From positions 1 through 64,000 of the forward strand of contig JAOARQ010000034.1 of the NCBI GenBank assembly GCA_025210455.1: a DNA stretch of 64,000 nt. Reading direction: 5' to 3'. Within the stretch, counting starts at the first letter, position 1. Each line of letters opens with the position of its first letter. The translations under genes were made by a program, and so were the position numbers. This document shows, piece after piece, positions 9,286 through 18,368 of the stretch. The stretch is from Pelagimonas sp. Its GTDB lineage: Bacteria; Pseudomonadota; Alphaproteobacteria; Rhodobacterales; Rhodobacteraceae. The notes below the pieces were generated by a model. The model was not told the origin of the DNA. It worked only from the letters and a program-made list of their open reading frames with translations, and made no database searches.

Positions 9286-9744
9286 TTGGGCGCGGCCTAT
9301 TTCTATCACCTGACCCAGCGCGGTCTGGAAGACACGCTGCCGATGCTGCTGAGCAAGTCTTTGCAGGCAGGCTGGCGGGTCGCGGTCCGGGGCACTGACC
9401 GGGGCCGGATGGAATGGCTGGATCAAAGACTGTGGCTGGGGCCCGAAGAGGGGTTCTTGCCACATGGCCTGGCTGGCGGTCCGCATGATGCGGATCAGCC
9501 GGTCTTGCTGACCACGGCCTCTGAGGCCGCAAACAGCCCGACCTGTCTGATGATTGTCGATGGTGCACAGATCGCCCCCGACGAAGTCAAAGCCATGGAC
9601 CGGGTCTGTGTGATTTTCGATGGCCATGATCCCGAGGCGCTGCAAACCGCCCGTGGACAGTGGAAAGAGCTGACCGGCGCAGGCTGTTCTGCCCAATATT
9701 GGTCAGAAGATTCTGGCCGTTGGGAGAAAAAGGCAGAGGCTTAA
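9286..9744 (+). CDS. holC: DNA polymerase III chi subunit
   Basis: Chi links the clamp-loader (through psi) to single-stranded DNA-binding protein. The 152-residue product begins with AAYFYHLTQRGLEDTLPMLL, the typical chi N-terminus, and keeps the WLDQRLW and P..LF/LPHG regions followed by a DGAQ-like stretch. It starts with TTG at 9286, 4 bases after the pepA stop, so it is probably translationally coupled to pepA. It faces holB (delta') across a short gap, so two clamp-loader parts lie side by side in convergent operons. Confidence 0.9.
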   Translation: MGAAYFYHLTQRGLEDTLPMLLSKSLQAGWRVAVRGTDRGRMEWLDQRLWLGPEEGFLPHGLAGGPHDADQPVLLTTASEAANSPTCLMIVDGAQIAPDEVKAMDRVCVIFDGHDPEALQTARGQWKELTGAGCSAQYWSEDSGRWEKKAEA

Positions 9745-9794
9745 TATCCTGCGCTCTCGCGCTTAGACCAGTCCCTGCTTATGGGCCGGTCGGG

Positions 9795-9822
9795 GGCAAA
9801 TCGGCTTTGCCGACTGGATTTG
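9795..9822. terminator. Bulged hairpin between holC and holB
   Basis: GGCAAATC-GGC-TTT-GCC, then a 5-base bulge, then GATTTG: a nested stem in the 139-base gap between convergent operons. No T-run follows, so a terminator role is plausible but weak. Confidence 0.35.
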
Positions 9823-9883
9823 CGCCTATGAAGATATCCCGAGGTATTGGGCCAAGGTATTGGGATTCTTTCTAGAATGAACC

Positions 9884-10996
9884 CTAAGCCGCCTTTGCCA
9901 GTTGCAAATAAAGATCGGTGATCAGCGACACCGGATCGACATTCACTGCGCGGGCGTGGCGGGCGCGGTCCCCGGCCTCTTGGGCGGCCTGTGCCCAGCG
10001 GCGCGCATGGGCTGCATCCGGTGACAGGCGTCTGAGGATTTCAACCTCATTGGGTGTGACCAGATGCGCCGGGGGCTGGCCGGTCACACCAAATCGCGCC
10101 AGACGCGCCACCAGTTGATCTGTGAGGGTCAGGGCCAGCGACAGACGCTCTTCCTTGCCTTTGCCCGCGCAGCTTTGCGCCAGTGACAGCAGGCGCGGAC
10201 GATCCAATGCGGGCAGCGACCCCATCAGCGCCAGCAGGTCGGAATACAGCGCGATCCCATCCAGTGCCAGCAGCTCAATCGCTGATCCGACCGATCCGGC
10301 GGCAAGGGCGGTCAGGGCTTCGGCTTGATCCGACTGGCTGTCGATCTGCGCCTGCTCAAGAGCCTGAGTCATCTCTTCTGGCCCCAGCGGAGCCAGACGC
10401 AGTTCGCGACAGCGTGACCGGATGGTCGGCAGCAGGCGGGCGGGCTGATGCGAGATCAGCAAAAGTGTGGTCTGCGCGGGCGGCTCTTCCAGCAGTTTCA
10501 AAATCGCATTGGCCGAGGAAATGTTCAGCTCATCGGCGCTGTCCACAATCACCACGCGCCGCCCGCCATCAGCGGCAGAGAGCGAAAAGAAGTTCTTCAG
10601 CTTGCGCACCTCGTCCACGCGGATATCTGCGGCCAGCTTGTCGCCTTTGTCGGTGGGGCCACGGCGCAGCAGGAACAGGCCGGGTTCTGACAGGGCGCGC
10701 ATCCGTGCGGCCACGGGGTGATCCGGGGCAATGTCCAGCGTCTCCGGGGCAGGGGGCGCCCCAAACAGCCCGTCGTCCTGCGCGGGCGGGGTGGCCAGCA
10801 AAAACCGGGCAATCCGCCAGGCCAGCGTGGCTTTGCCCACGCCTTTGGGGCCGGTGATCAGCCAGCCGTGATGCAGGCGGCCGGAATTATAGGCGGTCAG
10901 AAAATCCGCCTCGGCCCCGGACTGACCATAGAGCACCTCAACCTCGCGCGGGTGGGGCGCGCCGGGGGTTGCATCGGGTTCGGGCAGATCGCTCAT
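9884..10996 (-). CDS. holB: DNA polymerase III delta' subunit
   Basis: Delta' is a stator of the clamp-loader AAA+ pentamer. The 370-residue protein has a Walker-A-like GPKGVGKATLAWRIARF near residues 49-65, an SRC-type sensor region (IRSRCRELRLAPL) typical of delta'/gamma proteins, and VDSADELN in place of a canonical Walker B, consistent with the non-hydrolysing role known for delta'. The start overlaps the tmk stop by 4 bases. The order dac-tmk-holB is widespread and implies one transcript. Confidence 0.94.
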   Translation of the reverse strand: MSDLPEPDATPGAPHPREVEVLYGQSGAEADFLTAYNSGRLHHGWLITGPKGVGKATLAWRIARFLLATPPAQDDGLFGAPPAPETLDIAPDHPVAARMRALSEPGLFLLRRGPTDKGDKLAADIRVDEVRKLKNFFSLSAADGGRRVVIVDSADELNISSANAILKLLEEPPAQTTLLLISHQPARLLPTIRSRCRELRLAPLGPEEMTQALEQAQIDSQSDQAEALTALAAGSVGSAIELLALDGIALYSDLLALMGSLPALDRPRLLSLAQSCAGKGKEERLSLALTLTDQLVARLARFGVTGQPPAHLVTPNEVEILRRLSPDAAHARRWAQAAQEAGDRARHARAVNVDPVSLITDLYLQLAKAA

Positions 10997-11616
10997 AGTT
11001 TGGCCTGAACGGTTGTCAGAATATCGAGCGACACCGCGTCGATATCGCGATTGCCATCAATGATTTCAAAGCGGTCGCAAAATTCCTGCGCCAAAGCCAG
11101 AAAACCGGCGCGCATCTTTTCCTGCAGCTCAAGGCCGAAATCTTCAAAGCGTTCTTCGACGGTGGCGCGGGATTTGGCACGCGACAGGCCCGCCGCCGGA
11201 TCCATATCCACCAGCACGGTCAGGTCTGGTTCCACACCAATCATCAACGCATGCAGGGTATCCACCTGCGCCCGCAGATCACCGCGCGACAGCCCCTGAT
11301 ACATGCGGCTGCTGTCAGCGAAACGATCGCAGATCACGATCTTGCCCTGCGCCAGCGCGGGGCGAATGGTGCGTTCCAGATGGTCCCGGCGCGCGGCCAT
11401 GAACAGCAGCAGCTCGGTTTCGGCAGACCAGCGATCCGGATCGCCCTGAAGCACAAGCGCGCGGATTTCTTCGGCCCCCGGTGATCCACCCGGTTCGCGG
11501 GTCAGGACAACCTCATGGCCTTGCGCCCGCAGTGTGTCAGCCAAAAGCCGCGCCTGCGTGGATTTCCCCGAGCCATCAATGCCTTCAAAACTGATGAACA
11601 GGCCTTGGCCGCTCAT
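10993..11616 (-). CDS. tmk: Thymidylate kinase
   Basis: Phosphorylates dTMP to dTDP. At 207 residues it has the P-loop FEGIDGSGKSTQ (about 10-21), the DRF motif (CDRFADSSRMYQG) and a C-terminal lid with arginines, as in bacterial TMPKs. Four-base overlaps with dac upstream and holB downstream place it in the middle of a three-gene operon. Confidence 0.96.
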   Translation of the reverse strand: MSGQGLFISFEGIDGSGKSTQARLLADTLRAQGHEVVLTREPGGSPGAEEIRALVLQGDPDRWSAETELLLFMAARRDHLERTIRPALAQGKIVICDRFADSSRMYQGLSRGDLRAQVDTLHALMIGVEPDLTVLVDMDPAAGLSRAKSRATVEERFEDFGLELQEKMRAGFLALAQEFCDRFEIIDGNRDIDAVSLDILTTVQAKL

Positions 11617-12794
11617 TGTGTGGCCTCTTGCGGGGCGCTGTCCTCTTCGCGGGCGCGGTCAATCAGCACCTTGCTGACCACCAGCATACGGTCCAGAAAC
11701 CCACCGGCGGCCACGTCGTTCTTTGCCACCAAAGGCACTTTGGTTTCGGGCAGGCCTTCGGGGCTGATGATCAGATCTGCCAGTTTCTGCCCCTGTTGAA
11801 TGGGGGCCTCAATCGGGCCAGTATAGACCACCTCAGCGTTCAGGGGGGCTGCGCCAAGTGTTGGCACCAGCAGCGAAATATCTTCCCGCGTCACCAGTTC
11901 AACGGATTTTTCCGCCCCCAGCCAGACCTCGGCGCTGGCGATGGCCGTGTCTTTGGACACAACGGTTTTCTGCGCAAACTGGCGGAAGGCCCAGTTGACG
12001 ATGGCTTCGGATTCCTCAGCCCGCGCCTGCGCGCTGTTCAACCCGGTGATGGCAAAGATCACCCGGCGCTTGCCGTTGGTGGCTGATCCCACCAGACCAA
12101 AGCCCGCCTCTTGGGTATGGCCGGTTTTCAAGCCATCCGCACCAATGCCCAGCCCCAGCAGTGGGTTACGGTTTTGCGTGTTGCCGGGCGCACGACCGTC
12201 AAACAGGAACTGCCGTTCCGAAAACATGCCATAATGTTTCGGGAAATCTTCAATCAGGCGATCCCCCAGCAGCACCAGATCGCGCATCGACATCACATGC
12301 CCCGCCGCAGGCCAACCGCTGGCATTACGAAACTTTGACGAGGTCATGCCAAGCTGGGCGGCACGCTGGGTCATCAGCTGGGCAAAGCCAGCTTCGGTGC
12401 CGCTGGGCGACAGGGCCTCGGCGATCACAGCACAGGCATCATTGCCCGACAAAACGATGATCCCGCGCAGAAGGTCTGACACTTTTACCCGATCCGTTGT
12501 GTCCAGAAACATGGTCGAACCGCCATAGGACATGGCATGCTGCGACACGGGCAGCTTTTCATCCATGCTCAGGCGGCCATCGCGAATGGCCTCAAAGGCC
12601 AGATACAGCGTCATCAGCTTTGACATCGACGCAGGCGGCAGCGCCTCATCGGCGCGTTTGGCCAGCAATACCGTGCCCGTGGTCTGATCCAGCACAAAGG
12701 CAGCCCGTGCGCGGGTTTCAAAAGCGGCGGCCTGAGTGGCCAGAACAGCCAGCGCAGCGACAGTCGCCAGAAGACGTCGGGGGTGAAGGCTCAT
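11613..12794 (-). CDS. dac: D-alanyl-D-alanine carboxypeptidase (S11 family)
   Basis: A low-molecular-weight penicillin-binding protein that trims pentapeptide side chains in the periplasm. The catalytic triad motifs are all visible: SMSK (SxxK), SGN (SxN) and KTG in GLKTGHTQEAGF. A signal peptide (LLATVAALAVLATQAAA) precedes the mature protein and a PBP5-type C-terminal beta domain covers the last 110 residues. I chose the ATG at 12794, preceded by AGGAGG, over an in-frame codon at 12839; the product has 393 residues. It heads the dac-tmk-holB operon. Confidence 0.94.
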   Translation of the reverse strand: MSLHPRRLLATVAALAVLATQAAAFETRARAAFVLDQTTGTVLLAKRADEALPPASMSKLMTLYLAFEAIRDGRLSMDEKLPVSQHAMSYGGSTMFLDTTDRVKVSDLLRGIIVLSGNDACAVIAEALSPSGTEAGFAQLMTQRAAQLGMTSSKFRNASGWPAAGHVMSMRDLVLLGDRLIEDFPKHYGMFSERQFLFDGRAPGNTQNRNPLLGLGIGADGLKTGHTQEAGFGLVGSATNGKRRVIFAITGLNSAQARAEESEAIVNWAFRQFAQKTVVSKDTAIASAEVWLGAEKSVELVTREDISLLVPTLGAAPLNAEVVYTGPIEAPIQQGQKLADLIISPEGLPETKVPLVAKNDVAAGGFLDRMLVVSKVLIDRAREEDSAPQEATQ

Positions 12795-12932
12795 GCGTTT
12801 CCTCCTGAGGGCACCTGTTTGATCCAACTTATCGCCCAAGTTCCGCCCCCTGTCATCCCAAAGTCAGGGGGCGCTAAGCGATTTCCGGCTTATAGCGGGG
12901 GCAGGCAATGCTGACCCGGGATCAGGCCGGGA

Positions 12933-13829
12933 TCAGCGGCTGACCGCATAGGCATCAGCAAAGCCCGACGCCTTGACGGTTTTCTGGATCTGCGTCAGCT
13001 CAGATTTTGTCTGCGCCGGGCCAACCACCACGCGGTAGAATGTTTTACCGTTCGATTTCAGCGGCTTGATCGTGGGCAAAAGCCCCTTTTGCCGCATGGC
13101 TGTTGCGGTGTTCTTGGCGTTTTGCTCAACGCTGAAGATCCCCAGCTGGATAAAGGGTTTTGACAGGCTTGATGATTTCGCGGCGGGTTTGGGCGCGGGT
13201 TTTGGTTTCGGCGCAGAGGCAGGTGGTGAGGCAGGGGCTGCGGCGGGTGCAGGCGCAGCTTGGGCGTTGTCACTGGGCGCAAGCGTAGTTTCCGTGACCT
13301 CACCAGCATCGGGCAGGGTATCTGCATTTTCACTGGGGGCCTGCGGGGCAGGGGGCGCGTCTACAAAGACTTCTTCACGGCGCAGGGCCACCACATCCAG
13401 ATTGGTGGGCTGCCCGGCCAGAACACCCAGCGCTGCTGCCGCCTCTGAGGAGAGTTGCAGGCGCGGGCCCGGCGTTTCGCGTTCACGCCGGAACAGCGCG
13501 CCGATGACAAATTTGCCGTTGTTTTCGTTGCGCACAATGACCCGTTCGGGATCTTTCACATCCGGGTGCGCCACCCAGACCCCGCCCAAAGACGGACGCC
13601 CATCCCAAAGCCCTGCTTCGGTGGTCTGGAACACGTCGGGCGCTTCCACGTCGCGTTCAGATACGGCTGACCCGCCGCTGGCACCGGCGCTTTCAGAGCT
13701 GCTGCTGGGTTTGGCATTCAGAAAGCCGGGGCCTTGCCCTTCCTCGCAGCCTGCCAAAACGGCAAGACCTGCGGTCGCAAAAGCCAGCCTGAGAAATACT
13801 TTTGGGGTGGGCAACACACTACTGCTCAT
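12933..13829 (-). CDS. SPOR-domain lipoprotein
   Basis: An exported lipoprotein that probably binds glycan strands stripped of stem peptides at the division site. The signal peptide ends in a lipobox LAGC at about residue 28. A low-complexity Pro/Ala/Lys linker (about 185-220) leads to a C-terminal SPOR domain (about 222-298) beginning FIQLGIFSVEQNA and ending FADAYAVSR. A stretch around residues 70-150 resembles the region found in RlpA-like or outer-membrane SPOR proteins but shows no catalytic motif. It lies just upstream of dac on the same strand with a 138-base gap, which fits a shared cell-wall role. An RlpA relative is possible but I see no double-psi barrel. Confidence 0.85.
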   Translation of the reverse strand: MSSSVLPTPKVFLRLAFATAGLAVLAGCEEGQGPGFLNAKPSSSSESAGASGGSAVSERDVEAPDVFQTTEAGLWDGRPSLGGVWVAHPDVKDPERVIVRNENNGKFVIGALFRRERETPGPRLQLSSEAAAALGVLAGQPTNLDVVALRREEVFVDAPPAPQAPSENADTLPDAGEVTETTLAPSDNAQAAPAPAAAPASPPASAPKPKPAPKPAAKSSSLSKPFIQLGIFSVEQNAKNTATAMRQKGLLPTIKPLKSNGKTFYRVVVGPAQTKSELTQIQKTVKASGFADAYAVSR

Positions 13830-14008
13830 TTTTGCGCCTCTTGTACAAAATGTCGCGCCTGTCGCGCGATCTGTCCGAAAACACCGGATACGGCCTGTAA
13901 TCCAAGGCTCTTGCGGCCCTGTGTTGGCTGCAATTTAACCGTTTGGCAGTGTTATGAAAAGCCTCCATTTCTGGATGAGCAGTTTTTCACGTTTGATGGG
14001 TTTTAGAA

Positions 14009-15655
14009 TCAGAATGACCCCGCTAAACAGACCAAACGCGGAGGTTTGGCAGAGTGGTCGAATGCACCGGTCTTGAAAACCGGCGAGGTGAAAGCCTCCC
14101 AGGGTTCGAATCCCTGAGCCTCCGCCATTACACAATTTGGCATGTTATTTCCTCCTAACAGTTTGAATGGTATAGATAATTCCGGGGTTCGAAGTCCTGT
14201 TTTCCGGCTGTAGTTCAGGCGCTCCGTAAAGGCTAATCTTAGCACTGTGCGACGTAGGGCGAGATGCCCGTATCCCCATATTTTACAAGGGTTTGCGAGG
14301 AAACTCTGAGCGAGTTCGAACAACTCATCGAAGGAGGCCTTTGGTTTCGGCCCAGATTCGAGTTTTTCCTGCATAACGAGCTTCTCGCGTTCCATTTTCG
14401 CGATCCGCTTTTCATAGGCTGAGATAACCGACGGCGTGCTGGCCTCAACGATACGATCAAGCAATCCGTCGATTTGCTTTTCGATCTTCGTAATGTCGCG
14501 TTTGAGCGTGGCAAAGACCGCACCAGCACGCGCGCTGCGCTGATCCCAAGCATTGGCAAACATGGCTGTAGCGAGCGTCAAAAGGCTCTGAGAGGGCTGC
14601 ATTCCTTCCAAAAGCTCAACAAACTCACCTTCCAACACATCGCGGCGGATGGACTTGCGGTAGCTCTCACAGCCCTTTGTGAAGCACATGTAATAAGGAT
14701 GCTTCTTGCCAGTTTTGCTTTTGGACCAATTCGCGGTGAGGGGATTGCCGCAATCATCACAGCAGATAAAGCCGCGCAGCGGGAAATCCTCATTGATATC
14801 CGAACGTGCAGGCGCACGCACAGAGCCATTCAAACGCTCTTGAATGGCATTCCATGCTTTTAGGCTGATAAGGCCCTCATGCTGCCCCTTGCGCAGTGAT
14901 ACGTCCCATTCCGGCACCTCGATATGACCTGCATAATGCGGGCGGCGCATCAGGCGGATCACTTCTTCATAGCGAACTTCGCCCCTGCCATTCTTTGGGA
15001 ACTCCGGGCAGGATTCGAGGAAGCGCTTCACTTCGCCTTGGCTTTCAAAACGACCAGAGGCAAAGCCCTCAAGCGCTTCCTGCACGTAAGAGGCGTTTGG
15101 CTCATCACGTGTCAGCAGTTTGCCGTGACCAGCAACGCGCTCATATTTGAAGCCCACGGGTGCATGGAATACCCAATAGCCATTCATGGCGCGGGCACGC
15201 ATGCGGTTCTTGGTTTGCTCACCGTTTTTCTGCCGCTGGTGCTGTGACACCGAGGCCAGAAGGTTTTCGACCAGCACAGAATCCGAGTCGTCGCCAAATT
15301 CCAGCGACGGGCTTTCCAGCATTCCGCCAGCTTCCGCGATCAGAGCGCGTAACTGCCAATGCACCTGCACATCACGCGAGAAGCGGTTGATATCGTCGAT
15401 CAGGACAACCGTATCGTCTTTGCGCTTTTGCAAGAAGGCAATCAACGCCTTCATGGCAGGGCGATCAATCGCCCCGCCAGTCATGTTGTCATGAAAGACT
15501 TCGATAATGTCATAGCCCCGGAACTTCGCATGTTCGCGGCAACGTGTTTCCTGACTGGCCAGACCATCGCCCTTTTTCAATTGGGCGGCGGACGAGACCC
15601 GGCAGTAGATGACCGCCTTGAGGCCATTCTTGGGGATGTTCTTCTTATCACTCAT
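14009..15655 (-). CDS. Large serine recombinase (integrase of the island)
   Basis: A site-specific recombinase that integrates DNA by a serine-linked mechanism. The N-terminal resolvase domain holds YCRVSS with the catalytic Ser at residue 21 and the RFSRD motif; a recombinase domain follows (about 165-290), then a zinc ribbon (CDDCGN...CFTKGC), a long coiled coil (about 385-450) and a C-terminal tail, 548 residues in all. The last roughly 40 codons run antisense through the tRNA-Ser gene and flanking chromosome (segment GFEPWEAFTSPVFKTGAF), so the integrated form carries a host-encoded tail. It is the first gene at the tRNA end and is overlapped by 4 bases by the small gene upstream. Confidence 0.92.
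   Translation of the reverse strand: MSDKKNIPKNGLKAVIYCRVSSAAQLKKGDGLASQETRCREHAKFRGYDIIEVFHDNMTGGAIDRPAMKALIAFLQKRKDDTVVLIDDINRFSRDVQVHWQLRALIAEAGGMLESPSLEFGDDSDSVLVENLLASVSQHQRQKNGEQTKNRMRARAMNGYWVFHAPVGFKYERVAGHGKLLTRDEPNASYVQEALEGFASGRFESQGEVKRFLESCPEFPKNGRGEVRYEEVIRLMRRPHYAGHIEVPEWDVSLRKGQHEGLISLKAWNAIQERLNGSVRAPARSDINEDFPLRGFICCDDCGNPLTANWSKSKTGKKHPYYMCFTKGCESYRKSIRRDVLEGEFVELLEGMQPSQSLLTLATAMFANAWDQRSARAGAVFATLKRDITKIEKQIDGLLDRIVEASTPSVISAYEKRIAKMEREKLVMQEKLESGPKPKASFDELFELAQSFLANPCKIWGYGHLALRRTVLRLAFTERLNYSRKTGLRTPELSIPFKLLGGNNMPNCVMAEAQGFEPWEAFTSPVFKTGAFDHSAKPPRLVCLAGSF
14040..14127 (+). tRNA. tRNA-Ser (anticodon TGA)
   Basis: An 88-base class II tRNA. Acceptor arms GGAGGTT and AGCCTCC pair, the discriminator G is followed by an encoded CCA (14125-14127), the anticodon stem CCGGT/ACCGG encloses loop CTTGAAA with anticodon TGA at 14074-14076, a long variable arm is present, and the T-arm is CAGGGTTCGAATCCCTG. 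It is the attachment site of the adjoining island. Confidence 0.97.
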
Positions 15656-15990
15656 GGAGTTGGCTCCTTTCGTTTTTGTTTATTAGCTGCTTGAGCGGCT
15701 TGTTCGGCAGCGTCTGATTTTAACACAGCCGCTTCCAGCAGCATTTTGAGATCGAGATTTTGCCCACAGCTTTGTTTCTGATCACCGCTTTGGGCTTGTT
15801 GATGAGGGTTCAAATCAAAACCGAGATCGACAAAAGCGACGACGATCTGCCACAGCGTCTCGATCAGCTCTTGTTTTTTCGCCTCTGGAATATCCTCGTT
15901 TTCAAAATACGGCAGCCAATCCTGCCAATCGAAGGTAAGGCCCAGATTTTGATTTTTGTTGTTTTCATTTGGTGGGGTTGGACGTGACAT
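15652..15990 (-). CDS. Small soluble protein of unknown function before the recombinase
   Basis: Not recognised. The 112-residue product has a polar N-terminus, an acidic segment DWQDWLPYFENEDIPEAKK, and an Ala/Gln/Lys-rich C-terminal half likely to be helical. I chose the ATG at 15990 because of AAGGAG just before it. It overlaps the recombinase start by 4 bases, so the two are coupled; a recombination directionality factor or recombinase partner is a reasonable guess, without motif support. Confidence 0.7.
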   Translation of the reverse strand: MSRPTPPNENNKNQNLGLTFDWQDWLPYFENEDIPEAKKQELIETLWQIVVAFVDLGFDLNPHQQAQSGDQKQSCGQNLDLKMLLEAAVLKSDAAEQAAQAANKQKRKEPTP

Positions 15991-16126
15991 AGTTACTCCT
16001 TCCTGCTCGTAAACACTCAATAGTTAGACTTGATCCACGATTGCGATTTTATCATGTGGCGAATCTTGCTTTCAAATTTCACCATTATTCCCAGTGATTT
16101 ACACACATGTGTATGTTTTGTGCGTC

Positions 16127-16579
16127 CTACCGTTCTCTCTTGATTTGGCGGGTTGGGCTGCTTGCTTGGAACTGTGGCGACAGTTGGGGCTGGCGTTGCT
16201 GGAGCAGTGATTGGACCTCCCGGTGTTCTTGTATATCAATCTTGGCCAAGGTCTGGTGATGGGCGTTATGCACGCGTAGATGAGCTTGGCGTTCGATCTG
16301 GTCTTTGTTGAAGCGATCCCGTCCAGCGGCAGATTGCGGCGCAGGATGGGTGTAGTGACGGACGGCCCGTTCGTTCAGAATGGCCTCGCGCGCATCGGCA
16401 AGCCGTGCAGGATAATCTTGACGGAAACTCACCTGTTCGTGCTGGCGTGTTTGTGCGCCGCGCTGCTGAATGTCTTGGTAACGCTGCCAATCCTGCGGCG
16501 TCTCCAGCCATTTTGCAGTTTCCCGCAAACTGGCTTTCGCATAGGCGCTTTCCAATTGCTGAGTGATGTTCTGGGTCAT
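16127..16579 (-). CDS. Hypothetical Gln/Arg-rich helical protein, last gene of coupling-protein operon
   Basis: Not recognised. The 150-residue product is rich in Gln, Arg, Ala and His and predicted by eye to be mostly helical and basic, which could suit DNA or relaxosome contact. The ATG at 16579 lies 6 bases after CAGGGA and overlaps the stop of the gene before it by 4 bases. It closes a run of seven same-strand genes around the VirD4-like ATPase, so a role in DNA transfer is inferred from position alone. Confidence 0.7.
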   Translation of the reverse strand: MTQNITQQLESAYAKASLRETAKWLETPQDWQRYQDIQQRGAQTRQHEQVSFRQDYPARLADAREAILNERAVRHYTHPAPQSAAGRDRFNKDQIERQAHLRVHNAHHQTLAKIDIQEHREVQSLLQQRQPQLSPQFQASSPTRQIKRER

Positions 16580-16950
16580 TTCAAATCCCTGATGAGCAAG
16601 TCGATAAGATTGGCATTGAGAGAAGGAGCCAAAAGACGGCCTTCGCCGATGCGCATTACGCGCACTGAGGTGCAGCGCTGATCTTCGGCGGGCACCGCGA
16701 TAAGTGAAGTCGTGTCCGTTCCAAGGCGCAAATATTCGCAAACCTCATAGAAACGCTCACGCCACATGATTTGCAGGGCGTCGCCGAAGTTTTGGGCGTG
16801 TTCGATCTCATACACCCAGCCGCCAATATGAAGGCTCAGATAACGATCCGAGAAATCGATTGGAGGCAACAACACATGAAGCATCAAAGGCACGATCAGC
16901 CAACACCACATGGCGAGGTAAGGGCCGGTGAGAAGTATTGGGCGTTTCAT
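16576..16950 (-). CDS. Small membrane-anchored protein in coupling-protein operon
   Basis: Unknown family, 124 residues. Two hydrophobic stretches (about 5-30) suggest one or two N-terminal membrane segments, followed by a soluble domain of mixed composition. AAGGAG lies 7 bases before the ATG at 16950. Its start overlaps the stop of the VirD4-like gene by 4 bases and its end overlaps the next gene by 4, showing strict translational coupling in the operon. Possibly a membrane partner of the coupling ATPase. Confidence 0.7.
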   Translation of the reverse strand: MKRPILLTGPYLAMWCWLIVPLMLHVLLPPIDFSDRYLSLHIGGWVYEIEHAQNFGDALQIMWRERFYEVCEYLRLGTDTTSLIAVPAEDQRCTSVRVMRIGEGRLLAPSLNANLIDLLIRDLK

Positions 16951-18368
16951 ACACAATCTCCTTTCTGCATTCTGAGTTTGAGGACGGGTTCAGGCGGCAA
17001 CACACCGCCTTCCAATGGGTTGGGCGCAAGATCATGGCAAAAGGGGGCGATCTGGTTCTGGCTGAGTTTCTTCGCCCGTAGAAAACCGACACTTTTGACG
17101 TGGATAAGCTGTTCATCCCTTGGCATGGCCATCAGTTCAGACGCGCTCATCTGCGCCTGACGGCCAAAGCTGTTGGAAAGGCCGAGCTTTTCTGCATCGT
17201 TCAGATCAGCATTGAAGCTGCTTTCGATAGAAACCACTTGGCCCATGGCCTTGCTAACCCGTTCCGCTTCATCAAAGCTGGAGAACCCAAACCATTGTTT
17301 GACAATGGCGTTGTCCTCGATGGTCTGGCATTCCCGTTCCCCGAATTTGCGCACGATCTCAGAGCGGCTTTGCGCGATGTTATGCGCTTCGCCGCCAAAC
17401 CCACGGATGGTGGTCAGCGCTTCGACAAAGCTCTTGAGCGGCGTATTGGTGAACTCGTCATTGAGAATGGCGAGCGGTCCGGCCTCGCGGTAAAGCGCGT
17501 CCAAGAACCCCATCAGATGAAGGGCGAAATAAGCGCTCATCCGGCTCATATATTCCTGTGGTCCAACGACAAAGATCACCGCACGTTTTTTGATCAACGC
17601 AGCATGAGTTAAGCGCGCACCGGCCAGCACATTCCCACCAGCATCATGAAGCTTGGACCCCAGCGCAAAGATATTGAGCGCTTTCAAAGCGGCTTCGCGG
17701 TGCTGCGGATAGTATTCCGTGCCGATCAGGGCGCAGACATTCTGCCCCATAGTTTTAAGCCGTCCGGTGGCGCTGCTTGCCTCCAATTCTGCCGCCTGTT
17801 TCAGCAGATCAGGATTTGCCAGCATCGCCCAAACGCCACCCGGCGTGGCCAGATGCGGTGTACGCTGCACGAGGCTTTCGGCCGCAAAATCGATCAGTCC
17901 GCGCGGGCCATCCCGCCAGAATTGGTTTTTGCTATCCCCATCCGGCGGGTCAGCGATCAGGGCATGGGTAATTTTCTCAGCCGCAAAGACGGACGTATCG
18001 GCCCGCGCGCCGATTAGCGCCCCAAGCGGATTGAGCGCGGTTCGGCCCGCAAGTTCAGAACGCACGCCCATATCGTCAATAACGGCAACCGGCACGCCGT
18101 AGGCTTGCAACATCGGCACGCATTGCGCAGCGATTTCGCCATTCTTACCATCCATCACAAGAATGGCCGGACGGTTCGCACTGGCGACCAGCGAGAACAG
18201 CGAGGGCATCAGGCCGCTTGTGGTCTTGCCGCTGCCATTAGCGGCAAGAAGCAAGGAGTGACCTTTCGGTGCCCAAAGCGGCTCGCCCGCAAAGGTGGTG
18301 CCGATCAGGCGTTGGCCCATCGGATCATGGCCCTGAAACTGAGTTCTAAGTCTTTTAAAGAATGTCAT
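16947..18368 (-). CDS. VirD4/TraG-like type IV coupling ATPase lacking its own membrane domain
   Basis: Coupling proteins bring the relaxase-DNA complex to a type IV channel. The 473-residue product has Walker A at residues 43-50 (ANGSGKTT), a GFGGEAHNIAQSRSE region like the conserved C-terminal motif of TraG proteins, and Walker B at LAILNDEFTN. Usual family members begin with a transmembrane domain of 70-180 residues; this one starts directly with the soluble ATPase. The preceding 110-residue gene, overlapping by 4 bases, encodes two membrane segments and may supply them in trans. The relaxase lies 13 kb away in the same island. Confidence 0.88.
   Translation of the reverse strand: MTFFKRLRTQFQGHDPMGQRLIGTTFAGEPLWAPKGHSLLLAANGSGKTTSGLMPSLFSLVASANRPAILVMDGKNGEIAAQCVPMLQAYGVPVAVIDDMGVRSELAGRTALNPLGALIGARADTSVFAAEKITHALIADPPDGDSKNQFWRDGPRGLIDFAAESLVQRTPHLATPGGVWAMLANPDLLKQAAELEASSATGRLKTMGQNVCALIGTEYYPQHREAALKALNIFALGSKLHDAGGNVLAGARLTHAALIKKRAVIFVVGPQEYMSRMSAYFALHLMGFLDALYREAGPLAILNDEFTNTPLKSFVEALTTIRGFGGEAHNIAQSRSEIVRKFGERECQTIEDNAIVKQWFGFSSFDEAERVSKAMGQVVSIESSFNADLNDAEKLGLSNSFGRQAQMSASELMAMPRDEQLIHVKSVGFLRAKKLSQNQIAPFCHDLAPNPLEGGVLPPEPVLKLRMQKGDCV

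Noticed and set aside
14183-14199. T-arm-like GGGGTTCGAAGTCC 60 bases from tRNA-Ser, suggesting a second tRNA remnant
   Set aside because: It lies inside the recombinase coding sequence, the stem is poor, and no other tRNA arm accompanies it.
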